A stretch of 64,000 bases of DNA from PUPG01 sp031323845 (GCA_031323845.1 JAVIYP010000004.1:16709-80708), one strand, 5' to 3'; counted from the stretch's first letter, positions 1 to 9,783 are shown. Program-made: numbers and translations. Notes: generated by a model from the sequence alone, not told the origin.

Positions 1-3000
1 ATTTCAGCCGGTCGCTTTCCTCTGCTTTTTCTTTGGCAAGGATAAACTCCTGTTCCCTTTTTTTATCCTCTGTAATATCCCGGAACTCTGCTGCCCTTAT
101 TTGCTTGCCTTTATAAGGGATGTTTTTGGCCTGAATCCGAAGATCATATTCCTCGCCATTTTTACGTATGCCCTTGGCTTCATAAGGTTTTTCAGACCCT
201 GTTTTAATATGGTGCATCGCCAGGTGCCTGGAATCTTCAGTAAGTAACATAAGCCCATCCATACCCATAAGTTCTTCTTTAGAGTATCCCGTGATAGCAG
301 AAAGTCCATGGTTACAGTCAATGATCTTTCCCTTGTCGTGAATCATAATGCCGCCAAAACTGGCATTATGCAGTGCAATAAATCGCGCCTGGCTTTCCTC
401 AGCATTGTTTTTGGCTTGCACCAGGTCTTCAAAAGCTTTTGTGCGCTCGAGTGCCAGGCTGATTTGATTCGACACATATTCAAGAATTTCTATGCTATCG
501 TCATCGAATGCATCATTATTGTGGTAGCTTTGAACAACAATCGCTCCAACCGTCTTATCTTTACTAAAAATGGGCACACCAAGCCAGGCTTCACAAATCG
601 AACCTGTTTGACTAATAGTGCCGGATTCTATCAGTTGGATGATTTCAGGCTTTCTTAATAAAAGCGACTGTTTTTTGTTAATTACCAGTCCGGTAACAGA
701 TTCATCTGCCAGCCATGTGTCCACATGGTCTTTTTCGTCTTTTTCAAACGGAGCCGACAACATAGCTGTTTCTTCGTCATAAAGAGCCACATAGTAGTTG
801 GACGTGTCAACCAGCTGTGACAAATGCTTTTCTACGGCTATGATCAGATCGCGCAAATTAAAATTGACCACGATCTCATTGGCTATCTGATAGAGGATTT
901 GTTGTCTTTTCAGGGTTTGTTTTTGATCGGTGATGTCCCTGACCCATTCCACAAACAGCTCCATCTCCCCGTTTTCATCCAATACAGGAATCACCCGCAA
1001 GTCAATCCAGGTACCACCAGGAAGCTCTGCTTCCGTTTGAAATGCTTTTTTTGTTTTTAGCACTTCTTTCGCCTTGCAGTCGGGACACACATCATCCATA
1101 TCCCTGTATGTTTTGTAGCACTTTGTATAAAGCTTTCTTTTTGCTTCATCAACTGCAGCAAAGCCTTTCCAGTTGCTGTAAACGATGTTGAAATCCTTGT
1201 CATGAATGGATATCATATCCGGAATCAGGGCAAGCATTTTTTGGAAGCGATCTTCGCTTTCCTGAATTTTCTGCTGCGCCAGCTTCTGTTCAGTAATATC
1301 AATGGCAACCTCCAACCTTACCAATCTTCCGTCTTCCCAATAAATTGCACTGTCACGTAAGGCATACCACCTATTGTTGACGCTGTTTTGAAACTCCCAT
1401 TCATAACCACCGGTTGGCTGACCATTTTCATCAACAAGCTTTTCGTTTGAGCAAAAGGAACATGGCTTTTCAAAACCCTGAAGTGCATTATAACATTTTT
1501 GCCCTTCTATGTCTCTTCCCCAAACCTTTAATCCGGCTTCGTTTATAAACAACAATTCATGGGTGTCCATGTCGGCAATATATACGAATGCATTGATGCC
1601 GTTCAAAATTGTCAGCAGTTGCTCTTTTGATTTTTGAATATCAATTTCAGCCAGCTTGCGCTCGGTGGTATCCATTACCGTAGATATCATAAAACCATGC
1701 TCTTCCAGAAGAATATTCTGTGATGACACGTATTTTACAAGCTTCCCGTTTTTTGTTATGGGAATATCCTGCCACTGCATTCGCTTCGGATCACCGCTTT
1801 TGATGTCAGACAACACCCTGTTTTTAATCTCCTCCCTGAAGGCTTCGTCCTCATATACGGCCTCCCAGAAAGACCCAACGGTAGGAAGATCTGTTGTTTC
1901 AACACCATATATTTGTGCAAAATTTTCGTTGACTAATTCGACTTTCGGTTCAGACTCAAGGGTATTTATAGCAATGCCTATGGGCAGTTTATTCAGAATC
2001 GTATGAATGAGCTGCTGTTGTTTTTTAAGCTCATCTTCATGATGTTTTTTATATGTGATGTCATCAAACACGGCATAAGACTGAAAGGGTTTCTCCTCCC
2101 CCGGCCGGAAAAGTGGTGTCGCCGTGATCGATAACCAAACATACTCATCTTTTTCTGGAATGTAGATACCCCTGGTAACAGGACCAACTTTTTCTCCGGT
2201 TTTAAAAGTGATCATGGCTGGATGGTCACTTCCCGGAACTTTTTCTCCATCTTCGGTGATCATTTTCCAGCGGGGATCCATCGAAGTTTTTCCACGCATC
2301 TGGTCCCATGACAAACCAAGCATCCTTTCAGCTGCCGGGTTGACTGATATTATTGTTCCATCAGCTGCCTGGTAGATTACGCCCTGCGACATGGTTTCAA
2401 AGAGCCGGCGGTGTTGTTCTTCGCTTTTGCGCAGGGCCTCTTCAGCACGCTTACGCTCGGCAATGTCAGATGAAACACCTATCAACCCTTTTGGATTATT
2501 ATTTGAATCCGTCAACAAGGTAGTCCGGCAATCCAAAATCCTACTCAGATTACCTTCCTTGTCATAATTAATGACTTCACCTCTCCAGGCTCCCGTTTTC
2601 AGGGTTGTTTCCAATATTTCTTGTTGTGTAGAGCCTTGTGCTTTATCCTCACCGAATATTTCAATTGATTTCCCAATAATTTGGTCCTTTGTCAAGCCAA
2701 TTGAGTTGCACTCGGCCTTATTTGCATAGATTATTTTTCCGTTGAGGTCGGTAACCGATACATGATCGCCTATCTGGTCCAATATTTCGGTTTGTAACAG
2801 AAGTTGTTCCTCATGCTTTTTACGTTCGGTTATGTCCTCGACCTCGGCAATCTCCATTTCCTGGCCTTCAAAAGCAAGATAATAGCTGTTGATTTTAACC
2901 GGCAACATCTTTCCATCACTCCTTCTGTGCGCTGACTCAAAGCTTAGCTCACCAGTTTCCCGGTACTGTTTGAACACCTCTTTTCTCTTTTCCCGGGGGT

Positions 3001-4714
3001 AATTCGGGTCAACGTCCCAGACATGCATGGAAAGCAGCTCCTCACGTGAGTATTCCAGTTTCTTTGCTGCCGTTTCATTTACATAGATAAATTTCCCTCC
3101 GGGTGATATCCAAAAGACACTGAGGGGCGACTTGTCAACCGTTTTCTGGGTTCTGAGCAGCGCTGTTTCAGCCAGTTTACGTTCGGTGATGTCAGTATGT
3201 GTTCCTATCATTCTGGCCGGCTTGCCTTTTGCATCTCTTTCTATGATCTTGCCTTTCGTCTGTATCCACATCCATTCTCCGTCTTTTTTCAGGAACCGGA
3301 ATTCAAGGTCATACTTTTCTGACGCCCCGCCCTGGTATGCTTTTAAGGCAGCCTGAGCCGCATCCAAATCATCCGGATGAACTCTTTCGGCCCAGCCTTC
3401 AAAAGTCTGAGGGAATTCATTGGGCTCATAACCGGCCATTGTATAGTAGCGGTCATCAAAAAAAACAGTATGCGTTATAATGTTCCAGTCCCACATACCT
3501 TCATTCTTGACCATCATGGCATAATTCAGCCGTTCCTCACTCTGGCGCAATTTCTCACGCATCGAATATTCCCTGGTTACATCACTAAATACCAGCACAA
3601 CCCCGGTTATCTCACCGTCTCGATTTTTAATGGGAGCAGCAGTATCGGCTATCTGGTATTCCTTTCCGCTTTTGGAAATCAGGACTGTATGGTTGGCAAG
3701 CCCGACCACTTTTTTGCTTTTCATCACTTGTTTTACAGGATCAACAACTGTTTTCCTGGTTTTTGCATTGACAATCCTGAAAACCTCTGACAAAGGTTTG
3801 TTCACAGCATCTTCAATTGTCCAGCCGCAATAGCTTTCAGCGGCAGGATTCATATTGGTTATGCGCCCTTCTTTATCAGTAGTGATCACCCCGTCGCCAA
3901 TGGAGTTAAACGTGGTCCGGTGACGCTCTTTTATTTCTTCAATGCTGTCTGCTTCCAGCTTACGCTCAACAAGATAACCCAGGTATTGAGCTGATTTCTC
4001 AATACGCTGCTTCGCATAATCAATAACAAACCCGGGACGGTCTGTGTAGTCGTTTGCTTGTTTTCGCAATTCGTTTAACGGGATCTTGTATTTTTTAGAC
4101 AACTTTTTAAGTTCCTCATCCTCTTTGGGAGGCGAACCAAAGCCAAAGTTAATGGCGCCAATTATTTGTTTTTGGGCCCGAACAGGTACAGTGTACAGAT
4201 TTATTCCTCCATTACAGGCCACCTCAATGGGTTTACCTTCAGTCATCGCTTTCAAAGAAGCATCCTTCCAGCAGGAATCATGGCATAACCATTTCCCGCT
4301 CTCCAGGGCCTCGCGGTTGTCGCCGGTATTGCATAGCCGGCGTGATGCTGCATCCATCATCCGGCACCATCCCGAAGAAAAGATCCCCAAAGCATAATCC
4401 CCGTTTTTCTCATAAATGGCAGCAGAGGTTTCCAACAGGTCAAGATACTCGGAGACAATATCCTGCAATTGCTTTTTTTTAATGGATTTCCTGATCAATC
4501 CATCTTCATTTAAGTCACTAAGATCACCATAGTCAGGCACGAAGTCTATGGATGCAGTTTGCTTGGGTTTAAGCATCCATTCCATATCGTTCAGCCTTTT
4601 GCTGAGGTTTTCATTCTCCTTGGTTTTTTGCTCACACAACGATGTTAGCGCATCAATTTCCTGCTGTAACCGTTGGATATCCTTTAACTGATCGAGGTTG
4701 TTTGTTTCCTTCAT
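1..4714 (-). CDS. PocR/multi-PAS/GAF sensor histidine kinase, 3' end outside window
   Basis: The frame is open from an ATG at 4714 to the window edge (1571 codons). It breaks off in the coiled segment AKEKAEESDRLK, which in the sibling kinases directly precedes the phospho-accepting His box, so HisKA and HATPase domains should lie outside. Order seen: N-terminal coiled coil (about 1-45); PocR-type ligand domain (about 60-225) with its cysteines (WCRMM, LCNTG, WLCHDSCW, ACNGG); eight PAS domains; a GAF domain (about 1270-1420); a ninth PAS. No transmembrane segment is visible, so it should be a cytoplasmic multi-input sensor. PAS 7 and PAS 8 each carry a CY-x9-CxxC cysteine cluster. The GAF and last PAS closely resemble those of the kinase at 24341-27004. 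The signal sensed is unknown; kinase function is inferred from the family because the catalytic part is not visible. Confidence 0.9.
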   Translation of the reverse strand, partial: MKETNNLDQLKDIQRLQQEIDALTSLCEQKTKENENLSKRLNDMEWMLKPKQTASIDFVPDYGDLSDLNEDGLIRKSIKKKQLQDIVSEYLDLLETSAAIYEKNGDYALGIFSSGWCRMMDAASRRLCNTGDNREALESGKWLCHDSCWKDASLKAMTEGKPIEVACNGGINLYTVPVRAQKQIIGAINFGFGSPPKEDEELKKLSKKYKIPLNELRKQANDYTDRPGFVIDYAKQRIEKSAQYLGYLVERKLEADSIEEIKERHRTTFNSIGDGVITTDKEGRITNMNPAAESYCGWTIEDAVNKPLSEVFRIVNAKTRKTVVDPVKQVMKSKKVVGLANHTVLISKSGKEYQIADTAAPIKNRDGEITGVVLVFSDVTREYSMREKLRQSEERLNYAMMVKNEGMWDWNIITHTVFFDDRYYTMAGYEPNEFPQTFEGWAERVHPDDLDAAQAALKAYQGGASEKYDLEFRFLKKDGEWMWIQTKGKIIERDAKGKPARMIGTHTDITERKLAETALLRTQKTVDKSPLSVFWISPGGKFIYVNETAAKKLEYSREELLSMHVWDVDPNYPREKRKEVFKQYRETGELSFESAHRRSDGKMLPVKINSYYLAFEGQEMEIAEVEDITERKKHEEQLLLQTEILDQIGDHVSVTDLNGKIIYANKAECNSIGLTKDQIIGKSIEIFGEDKAQGSTQQEILETTLKTGAWRGEVINYDKEGNLSRILDCRTTLLTDSNNNPKGLIGVSSDIAERKRAEEALRKSEEQHRRLFETMSQGVIYQAADGTIISVNPAAERMLGLSWDQMRGKTSMDPRWKMITEDGEKVPGSDHPAMITFKTGEKVGPVTRGIYIPEKDEYVWLSITATPLFRPGEEKPFQSYAVFDDITYKKHHEDELKKQQQLIHTILNKLPIGIAINTLESEPKVELVNENFAQIYGVETTDLPTVGSFWEAVYEDEAFREEIKNRVLSDIKSGDPKRMQWQDIPITKNGKLVKYVSSQNILLEEHGFMISTVMDTTERKLAEIDIQKSKEQLLTILNGINAFVYIADMDTHELLFINEAGLKVWGRDIEGQKCYNALQGFEKPCSFCSNEKLVDENGQPTGGYEWEFQNSVNNRWYALRDSAIYWEDGRLVRLEVAIDITEQKLAQQKIQESEDRFQKMLALIPDMISIHDKDFNIVYSNWKGFAAVDEAKRKLYTKCYKTYRDMDDVCPDCKAKEVLKTKKAFQTEAELPGGTWIDLRVIPVLDENGEMELFVEWVRDITDQKQTLKRQQILYQIANEIVVNFNLRDLIIAVEKHLSQLVDTSNYYVALYDEETAMLSAPFEKDEKDHVDTWLADESVTGLVINKKQSLLLRKPEIIQLIESGTISQTGSICEAWLGVPIFSKDKTVGAIVVQSYHNNDAFDDDSIEILEYVSNQISLALERTKAFEDLVQAKNNAEESQARFIALHNASFGGIMIHDKGKIIDCNHGLSAITGYSKEELMGMDGLMLLTEDSRHLAMHHIKTGSEKPYEAKGIRKNGEEYDLRIQAKNIPYKGKQIRAAEFRDITEDKKREQEFILAKEKAEESDRLK

Positions 4715-5386
4715 AGCAATTAGCTTTTTACTTCCGGAACGTCAGTCGACCCGTGGCCTGTTGGTTAATTATGGTGTTAGCTTACGTTTACGTAGTTCTT
4801 GTTTTTAATTGACCAGTGGCTTCAAATCTATTTCCTTGAGTAGCGATGGCCGGGCAATAGCGTCTCGTTTATTTACCGCGAAAATTTGCACATTGATCAA
4901 GACAAGAAGCCAGTGTCATGTCAACACTACTTTAGCCGGCCCAAGTCTTGATCTTTTTCCTCATATCTGCAAAATAAAATCTTTACGTAACTACGGCTAT
5001 ACGCAGATTTTCTTTTTTGATCTGAGAAAAAATCTCTTCGACTTAACCGACACAGTAGCATTGACATGACACTAGTATTTTTCAATGCCTCCTGAATACA
5101 TTCAGTAAAACATATGTTGCGACCCTCTCAAATATACGCGATTTTTTTTTATTCGAAAATAACTCAACGGAGAATAAAAAAGTTCCTGAGAAAGCAAGGT
5201 GGTTCCTCCCATGCACAAATAGTATTCATGATGGACATATACAATGGGTGAAACGGTAACGTTGTGGCCGCCAGAAAAAGCATGAATCTGTCGTGAGCTG
5301 GAGCTTTGCTGATTGCAGGTCATAAGACCGGAACTGCCGGAAAAGAGCAATGGTGTAATTGCCCCGCATAAAGCTTACTGCGCAAT
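4715..5386. other. Intergenic region upstream of the PocR kinase
   Basis: 672 bases between the kinase start and the stop of the next minus-strand gene. It holds the promoter-like module at 5130-5161. A minus-strand TAGATTTG (plus 4823-4830) about 100 bases before the kinase start fits the Bacteroidota -7 consensus TAnnTTTG, but I see no convincing -33 box. A minus-strand reading of 46 codons begins near 5065 and shows no recognisable motif; I do not call it a gene. Confidence 0.4.
5130..5161 (-). promoter_or_regulatory. Promoter-like module: TTTTCG, A-tract, TATATTTG
   Basis: On the minus strand this reads TTTTCG, an A-rich spacer and TATATTTG, matching the Bacteroidota -7 box TAnnTTTG with an upstream -33-like element. 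Nearly the same arrangement occurs at 50194-50228. If active it would give the PocR kinase a leader of about 400 bases. Confidence 0.4.
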
Positions 5387-6217
5387 CTAAAAATCATCCA
5401 TGCCGGTATTCACACGCACCTCCCTGACACGATTTACAGTCTCATACAAGTCATCTTCGAGCATCTGTCTGAATCGTTCGATTTTGTCGCCCGCCATCTG
5501 TTCCACCATACGCCGTTGAGCCTCCGGCATGGTCTCCATCTGACGCTCAAACTCCGCAAGGCCCTCTTCTGCCTCCTGACGCTCTTCTTCTGTAAGTGCC
5601 AGGCCCCTGATGATGACAACGGTTTCATAGGGATACTGCATTCCTTCCACATCACGGTAATCTCTCTGCTGTATGACCTGGTTGATTATTCGCTGTTCTC
5701 CTTCGTGCTCGATGTGCGCTTTATACTCAAGCTCCCTCAGCACCCAGTCGCCAATATCTATGCGTAAGTAAACATCTTCAAACGTGTGCGGAGCCCAGGG
5801 CTCATCTACAATATTTTCCCCTTTTTCAATATAAATCACATGCACACTATGGCCATTCATTTCATCGGTGCCCTTGTATTCACCATCTTGCATCACAGCT
5901 TCATAAACGCGCGAAAACACTTCTGCATCAGTAAGGTTCGAGCCGGAGACCACTTCTTGCTCATCCGCATCCACGACCCGCGATTTAAAATAAGGCCGGC
6001 CGTTATCCCAGGTTTTTTTGTAATGAAGCGTTTGCTGGTCCATCACAACAACAAAATCATCAATGTTTTCGATGGATGCCTCGTAGTGATCCTGCCAAGA
6101 TTGTATGATTTCCCTTACTTCAGGATCACCGCCCTGCCCGGCGGCAGCGAAGGCAACAAAAGTGAACATAAAAAATAACATCAGGATGTTTAAATTTTTC
6201 TTAACATCAGGTAACAT
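5387..6217 (-). CDS. Secreted protein, possibly LolA-like
   Basis: 276 residues with an N-terminal signal peptide (hydrophobic 8-26, cleavage likely after AAAG). The mature part is acidic with alternating strand-like segments such as YKGTDEMNGHSVHVIYIE and DVYLRIDIGDWVLRELEY. These resemble periplasmic LolA-like proteins, in which a concave beta-sheet binds lipid or lipoprotein. The C-terminus (about 210-265) is a charged helix rich in E, R, Q and M. No catalytic motif is visible and no lipobox is present. It stands alone, 170 bases from the next gene on the same strand. The LolA-like assignment rests on general pattern only and is weak; that it is a real secreted protein is well supported. 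Confidence 0.7.
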   Translation of the reverse strand: MLPDVKKNLNILMLFFMFTFVAFAAAGQGGDPEVREIIQSWQDHYEASIENIDDFVVVMDQQTLHYKKTWDNGRPYFKSRVVDADEQEVVSGSNLTDAEVFSRVYEAVMQDGEYKGTDEMNGHSVHVIYIEKGENIVDEPWAPHTFEDVYLRIDIGDWVLRELEYKAHIEHEGEQRIINQVIQQRDYRDVEGMQYPYETVVIIRGLALTEEERQEAEEGLAEFERQMETMPEAQRRMVEQMAGDKIERFRQMLEDDLYETVNRVREVRVNTGMDDF

Positions 6218-6387
6218 AACAACACCTTTCTTTTTTTGTTTCTAATTGTATATCAAACACATAAAGCCTAATCAGGCCATATAATCCGAATTTACAAAAA
6301 AACGCACACATATCAAAGCTTTTGACATTTATTAGCGTTTGTTCTGTAAAGCTTACATGATCCTGATGTCTTTCCGGCGTGCTGTTC

Positions 6388-7308
6388 TCACTCAAAAAAA
6401 TACCGGTATCCGAAACTGAAGGTGTTGTAGGGGAAATCATGTATGCCATGCTGAAACGCAACATAGAGTGAGGTGTTGTTTTGGCGGGCATGTTCAAGTT
6501 TTAAACGGTACACCATGGGCCGGTCACCATTGTTAAGATAGCCTACATAGCCGCCAAGGGTGTTGGTGACCGACAGATGGTCGGTGACTTGTGCCTGCAC
6601 TCCGGCACCGTACAAAAAGGCATCGTTCTGAAAATTGGTCCTGTAGAGCTGCCAGACGTAGAAGCCGGCCAGCACAAACGGCCTGATTTCACTAATGGTT
6701 TTGCCGGGAAAATGATAGCTTTTCCCTGCCGAAAGGTCAAAATGATAGCCCGGATTATCGGTATGCCGGGCATCGTCGAGGTTGCTGCCGGAAGCGGTTC
6801 GCAGGTTCAGGGTCAACAGGAGGCCGGGGCGGCGGTCGTCCTCTTCGAGCAGCTGGATGTGCGTGCCGATGTAGAGATCGCCAAAGGAAAACCCACGGGC
6901 GTCAAAATTTCTCGCCTTGCGCAGATCGCGGGTAAGCGTATCCAGCCGGTAATGCTCCACCACCACCATTTCCAGGTTTAGTCCGACACGCTCAGAAAAC
7001 AACGGAAGGAACATCCTGCCGAAGAGGTTCCGTGTTTGGTCGCCTCCTCCGAAGTGACGCTGATAGGACGCTTCGATGCTTCTGCCCTGTCTTATGGCAC
7101 CTGTGTGTATCTCAGGCACCGGCAGTGCATTGGGGCCCATAAACCCCGGCGATATGATCATGTAACGCGACCAGTGTGTAACGCCGTCCCAGTTGTGCTT
7201 TTCATTCCACCACTGATAGCTTCCATACGAAGTCGTTGCCAGAAGGCAAAGCAACAGGCCTGTCAATGTGTTTATCCTTAAGAAAGCAAAAAACATAGGC
7301 ATCATCAA
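6388..7308 (-). CDS. Outer-membrane beta-barrel protein, unknown function
   Basis: 306 residues. The N-terminal segment LTGLLLCLLATTSYGS is a signal peptide. The mature protein is a run of amphipathic strands (for example RPGLLLTLNLRTASG, IRPFVLAGFYVWQLYR, HLSVTNTLGGYVGYL) and ends in FSFGYRYFFE, the aromatic-rich last strand typical of barrels inserted by BAM. Barrel size and length suggest about 12 strands. No ligand or transport specificity can be read. An initial MMMPM offers several possible start codons; the first is kept because the signal peptide would be intact with any of them. Confidence 0.75.
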   Translation of the reverse strand: MMMPMFFAFLRINTLTGLLLCLLATTSYGSYQWWNEKHNWDGVTHWSRYMIISPGFMGPNALPVPEIHTGAIRQGRSIEASYQRHFGGGDQTRNLFGRMFLPLFSERVGLNLEMVVVEHYRLDTLTRDLRKARNFDARGFSFGDLYIGTHIQLLEEDDRRPGLLLTLNLRTASGSNLDDARHTDNPGYHFDLSAGKSYHFPGKTISEIRPFVLAGFYVWQLYRTNFQNDAFLYGAGVQAQVTDHLSVTNTLGGYVGYLNNGDRPMVYRLKLEHARQNNTSLYVAFQHGIHDFPYNTFSFGYRYFFE

Positions 7309-7447
7309 TAAGTATCCGAGCTTATGTGCAGCATACAGGAGAGAACATTGCAGTGGGTTGATTATCCGATTACTGCTGTATCAGCGCTCCCCTGCCTGCA
7401 CTGCAGTTACTCATCTGCAAAAATAGGGAATAGTTTGGACTCTCTTA

Positions 7448-7864
7448 CTACGGCCCGGGTTTTTGGCTTTGTTGTCTCTTCCTTTTCAGGAAGTCTGCCG
7501 CACGAAGGTATGTCGCGATAATCAATGCGGCGAGCCAGCCAAACAAGGTCAGGGTATCGGCGGCGGAGGCGGTTATGCCAATGCCGGTAATTCGCTTGAG
7601 GATGTACTGCACATAGGACACCGGAAGGCCTGTTTCTCCCATCCTGTGCAACACCTGCCAGTGCCAGTCGGTCAACGGGCAATAACCGATCCCGTAAAAC
7701 AGCCCCAGGATAAACCAGGAACCTCCCGTCAGCAGCACGCAAATCAGGTGTGCTGTTCGCAAACGCGGCACCAGCCATCCAAAAAGTATAAAAATGATGA
7801 GCGCAGAATGAAAGACTACGAAAAATATATCAGCCAGGGTAAGTATGATGCCGGGGTTATTCAT
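7448..7864 (-). CDS. DUF2784 family membrane protein
   Basis: 138 residues from the ATG at 7864. The frame is open 35 codons further upstream, but that extension (MSGQDTVKIKKNN) is read from the 47-base repeat at 7955-8001, so the inner Met is chosen. Four hydrophobic helices are visible (about 3-30, 36-58, 95-125 and neighbours). The family signature is the loop GIGYCPLTDWHWQVLHR followed by YVQYILKRITGI, as in DUF2784 proteins of many bacteria. The biochemical function of the family is not known. The C-terminus is basic (LKRKRQQSQKPGP) and probably cytoplasmic. Confidence 0.85.
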   Translation of the reverse strand: MNNPGIILTLADIFFVVFHSALIIFILFGWLVPRLRTAHLICVLLTGGSWFILGLFYGIGYCPLTDWHWQVLHRMGETGLPVSYVQYILKRITGIGITASAADTLTLFGWLAALIIATYLRAADFLKRKRQQSQKPGP

Positions 7865-7954
7865 TGTTGCATGTGAAGGGAAGGCCTTCCTGTACAAACT
7901 TACAAAAATGTGCGAATAAGATAATTGCTGGTTGTTTTTTTTTATTTTTACGGT

Positions 7955-8001
7955 GTCTTGTCCTGACATAGGTTTACACCTTTTGTAAACAAAAATCAGG
8001 A
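7955..8001. repeat. 47-base repeat, solo copy of an IS-end-like sequence
   Basis: 45 of 47 bases match 63944-63990. The unit contains an outer inverted pair TCCTGA/TCAGGA and an inner pair GTTTAC/GTAAAC, giving a small imperfect palindrome. Here it lies directly before the DUF2784 gene and next to the low-complexity repeat at 8092. No transposase follows, so it looks like a remnant or a solo end. Confidence 0.7.
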
Positions 8002-8091
8002 CGGGTCAGGCCAGAGGTTTGATGTATGAGGTTAGATGTTGGAAAGAAAGAAGCCCGTTCATGACGTCAGGGCAAGCCACCAGGCAGATTA

Positions 8092-8330
8092 TCTTGCTAA
8101 AAGCTAAAAGCCAAAAGCCAAAAGCGATCAAAATGAAAAGTGAAAAATGAAAAGTGAAAAATGAAAAGTGAAAAATGAAAAATGAAAAATGAAAAATGAA
8201 AAATCAACGATTAAACGAATCAACAATTAAACAATTAAACAATAACCTTACATCTTCACATCTTCACATCTGCACATTTGCACATCTTCACATCTGCACA
8301 TCTGCAAAGCCATACAAGCACTTATGCTAA
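8092..8330. repeat. Composite low-complexity repeat, copy A
   Basis: Consecutive blocks: AAAAGCCAAAAGC words, then a tandem array of TGAAAAGTGAAAAA/TGAAAAA units, then AACGATTAAACGAATC words, then CACATCTTCACATCTGC words, then a tail CAAGCACTTATGCTAATATAAACA. Copies B (30331) and C (55660) have the same block order, and the tail recurs in C. The left inverted arm present in B and C is missing here. No coding capacity is evident. Confidence 0.85.
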
Positions 8331-8356
8331 TATAAACATATAAAAAGCACCGTTTT

Positions 8357-9109
8357 ATGAAGTCAAAGATATTCAGCACACGTCGCATGGCACTGGTCGC
8401 GCTGGGCTTCTTCATGCTGTCGGGGGGCTGCGAGAAGGAGGAAGAAACTGTTTTTCTGAAAGGCACCGGACAAGTTACCGACATTGACGGCAATGTGTAT
8501 CCTACCGTCATCATCGGTCACCCTTTTCTTGACATGGGCACACAGGAATGGATGGCTGAGGATCTCAGGGTCACTCATTACCGCGACGGTTCGCCCATAG
8601 TCTATGCTGCCAATGCCGATGAGTGGCATCATATTGAGGAGGGTGCCGGGGTTTATACCTTTTATGATTTTGATTACGATCAGTACGGGCAGTATTACGG
8701 TCCGCTGTACAACGGTTACACGGTTACTCATCCTGCGGGTTTGTGTCCTGCGGGCTGGCGTATGCCCACGATTGACGAATGGGAGACACTGACGGTTTAC
8801 CTGGGTACGCGCAATAAGGCCGGGGGTCGTATGAAGAGTTTGCGTACGGCGACGGGCGACGGCCATCCGCGCTGGGACAGTCCCAATACCGGGGCTACCA
8901 ACGAAAGCGGTTTTTCGGCGCTTCCGGCTGGCTTAATGGGCACCCATGGACACCCGGCGTCAGTCGGCCAGTTGTCGTTCTGGTGGACAACCACCAAAGA
9001 TGCACCCACGGTACAGGTGGCCTATGGAGCACATTTTGACCAAAGCGTTATCGGCTATGGCCGGTTTCATCCATTGCACGGCTTTTCTGTACGCTGCATT
9101 AAGGATTAA
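8357..9109 (+). CDS. FISUMP-domain lipoprotein
   Basis: 250 residues. A lipoprotein signal peptide ends in the lipobox LSGGC (Cys 25), followed by an acidic EKEEE stretch, so the protein should be lipid-anchored. Residues about 38-250 form one FISUMP domain (Fibrobacter succinogenes major paralogous domain): DIDGNVYPTVIIG, QEWMAEDLRVTHY, LCPAGWRMPTIDEWETL, SGFSALPAGL, FWWTTT and the closing FSVRCIKD. The domain is common in Bacteroidota and Fibrobacterota surface proteins; its activity is not established. A beta-barrel gene follows 68 bases downstream on the same strand. Two more proteins with this domain are encoded at 11510-16738, suggesting local family expansion. Confidence 0.92.
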   Translation: MKSKIFSTRRMALVALGFFMLSGGCEKEEETVFLKGTGQVTDIDGNVYPTVIIGHPFLDMGTQEWMAEDLRVTHYRDGSPIVYAANADEWHHIEEGAGVYTFYDFDYDQYGQYYGPLYNGYTVTHPAGLCPAGWRMPTIDEWETLTVYLGTRNKAGGRMKSLRTATGDGHPRWDSPNTGATNESGFSALPAGLMGTHGHPASVGQLSFWWTTTKDAPTVQVAYGAHFDQSVIGYGRFHPLHGFSVRCIKD

Positions 9110-9177
9110 AAGCCGGGCGGACTTCCAGGTCAGCACCCGGTCATTTACAACACACCAGGAACTTAAACACACATCCC

Positions 9178-9783
9178 ATGAAAAACAGAATAATACGAGG
9201 CAGCTTTCTTCTTACCATAGCCCTGTTTCTGATAGCCGGAAATGCTTCTGCACAGTTTGAACAGAAACTGACGCTGCAAGTCGCCGGCAGCTATGTTCAT
9301 GCCATCGGTCCGGAAGCCTTCACCGATATTTTCATTGACGGCTTTGCAGCCGATGCGGGCATTCAGTATAATTTCAGCAGGACGGCCAGCCTGCTCATCC
9401 TGGCAAAATATTCCAAATTCTTTTACTTTGCCGAACCCGACTTTCACCTGGATGTGGCGAACTTCAACCAGCTCGGAATAAGCCTCTGCCCCAAGTACCG
9501 CCTGTTTCCCCACCTGGGTGTCAACCCTTTCATATTCGGTGGTGCAAGCCTGAACTACATCAGCATTTCCTTTGACCTGAGGGGATTTGACACGGGCATT
9601 ACCAAATCGCCCGTAAGCCTGGGTTTCATCGGTGGTGCAGGCACCGACATCAGGATAAACGACAATATTGCACTCTTCCTGCAGGGCGGCCTGAACCGTG
9701 TTGACCAGGGAAGCGTATGGATTGACTCATGGTTTGTACAGGCAGGCCTTAACATCAATATGTTCAAGGCACGTACCTTGTAG
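9178..9783 (+). CDS. Small outer-membrane beta-barrel protein
   Basis: 201 residues. Signal peptide 1-25 ends ASAQF. The mature chain alternates hydrophobic and polar residues in strands: KLTLQVAGSYVHAIG, AADAGIQYNFSRTASLLILAKYSKFFYF, LGISLCPKYRLF, VNPFIFGGASLNYISISF, IALFLQGGLNRV, WFVQAGLNINMF. This is the layout of an eight-stranded OmpA/OmpX-like barrel (beta-barrel superfamily of porins and surface proteins). It follows the FISUMP lipoprotein gene by 68 bases on the same strand and may be co-transcribed. No specific function can be assigned. Confidence 0.8.
   Translation: MKNRIIRGSFLLTIALFLIAGNASAQFEQKLTLQVAGSYVHAIGPEAFTDIFIDGFAADAGIQYNFSRTASLLILAKYSKFFYFAEPDFHLDVANFNQLGISLCPKYRLFPHLGVNPFIFGGASLNYISISFDLRGFDTGITKSPVSLGFIGGAGTDIRINDNIALFLQGGLNRVDQGSVWIDSWFVQAGLNINMFKARTL

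Noticed and set aside
5102..5350. Minus-strand open frame of 82 codons
   Set aside because: It covers a promoter-like module at 5130-5161, has no recognisable motif and no good start context.
8092..8330. Regular short repeats that might be a CRISPR array
   Set aside because: Units are shorter than 20 bases, lie head to tail without unique spacers, and no cas genes are near.
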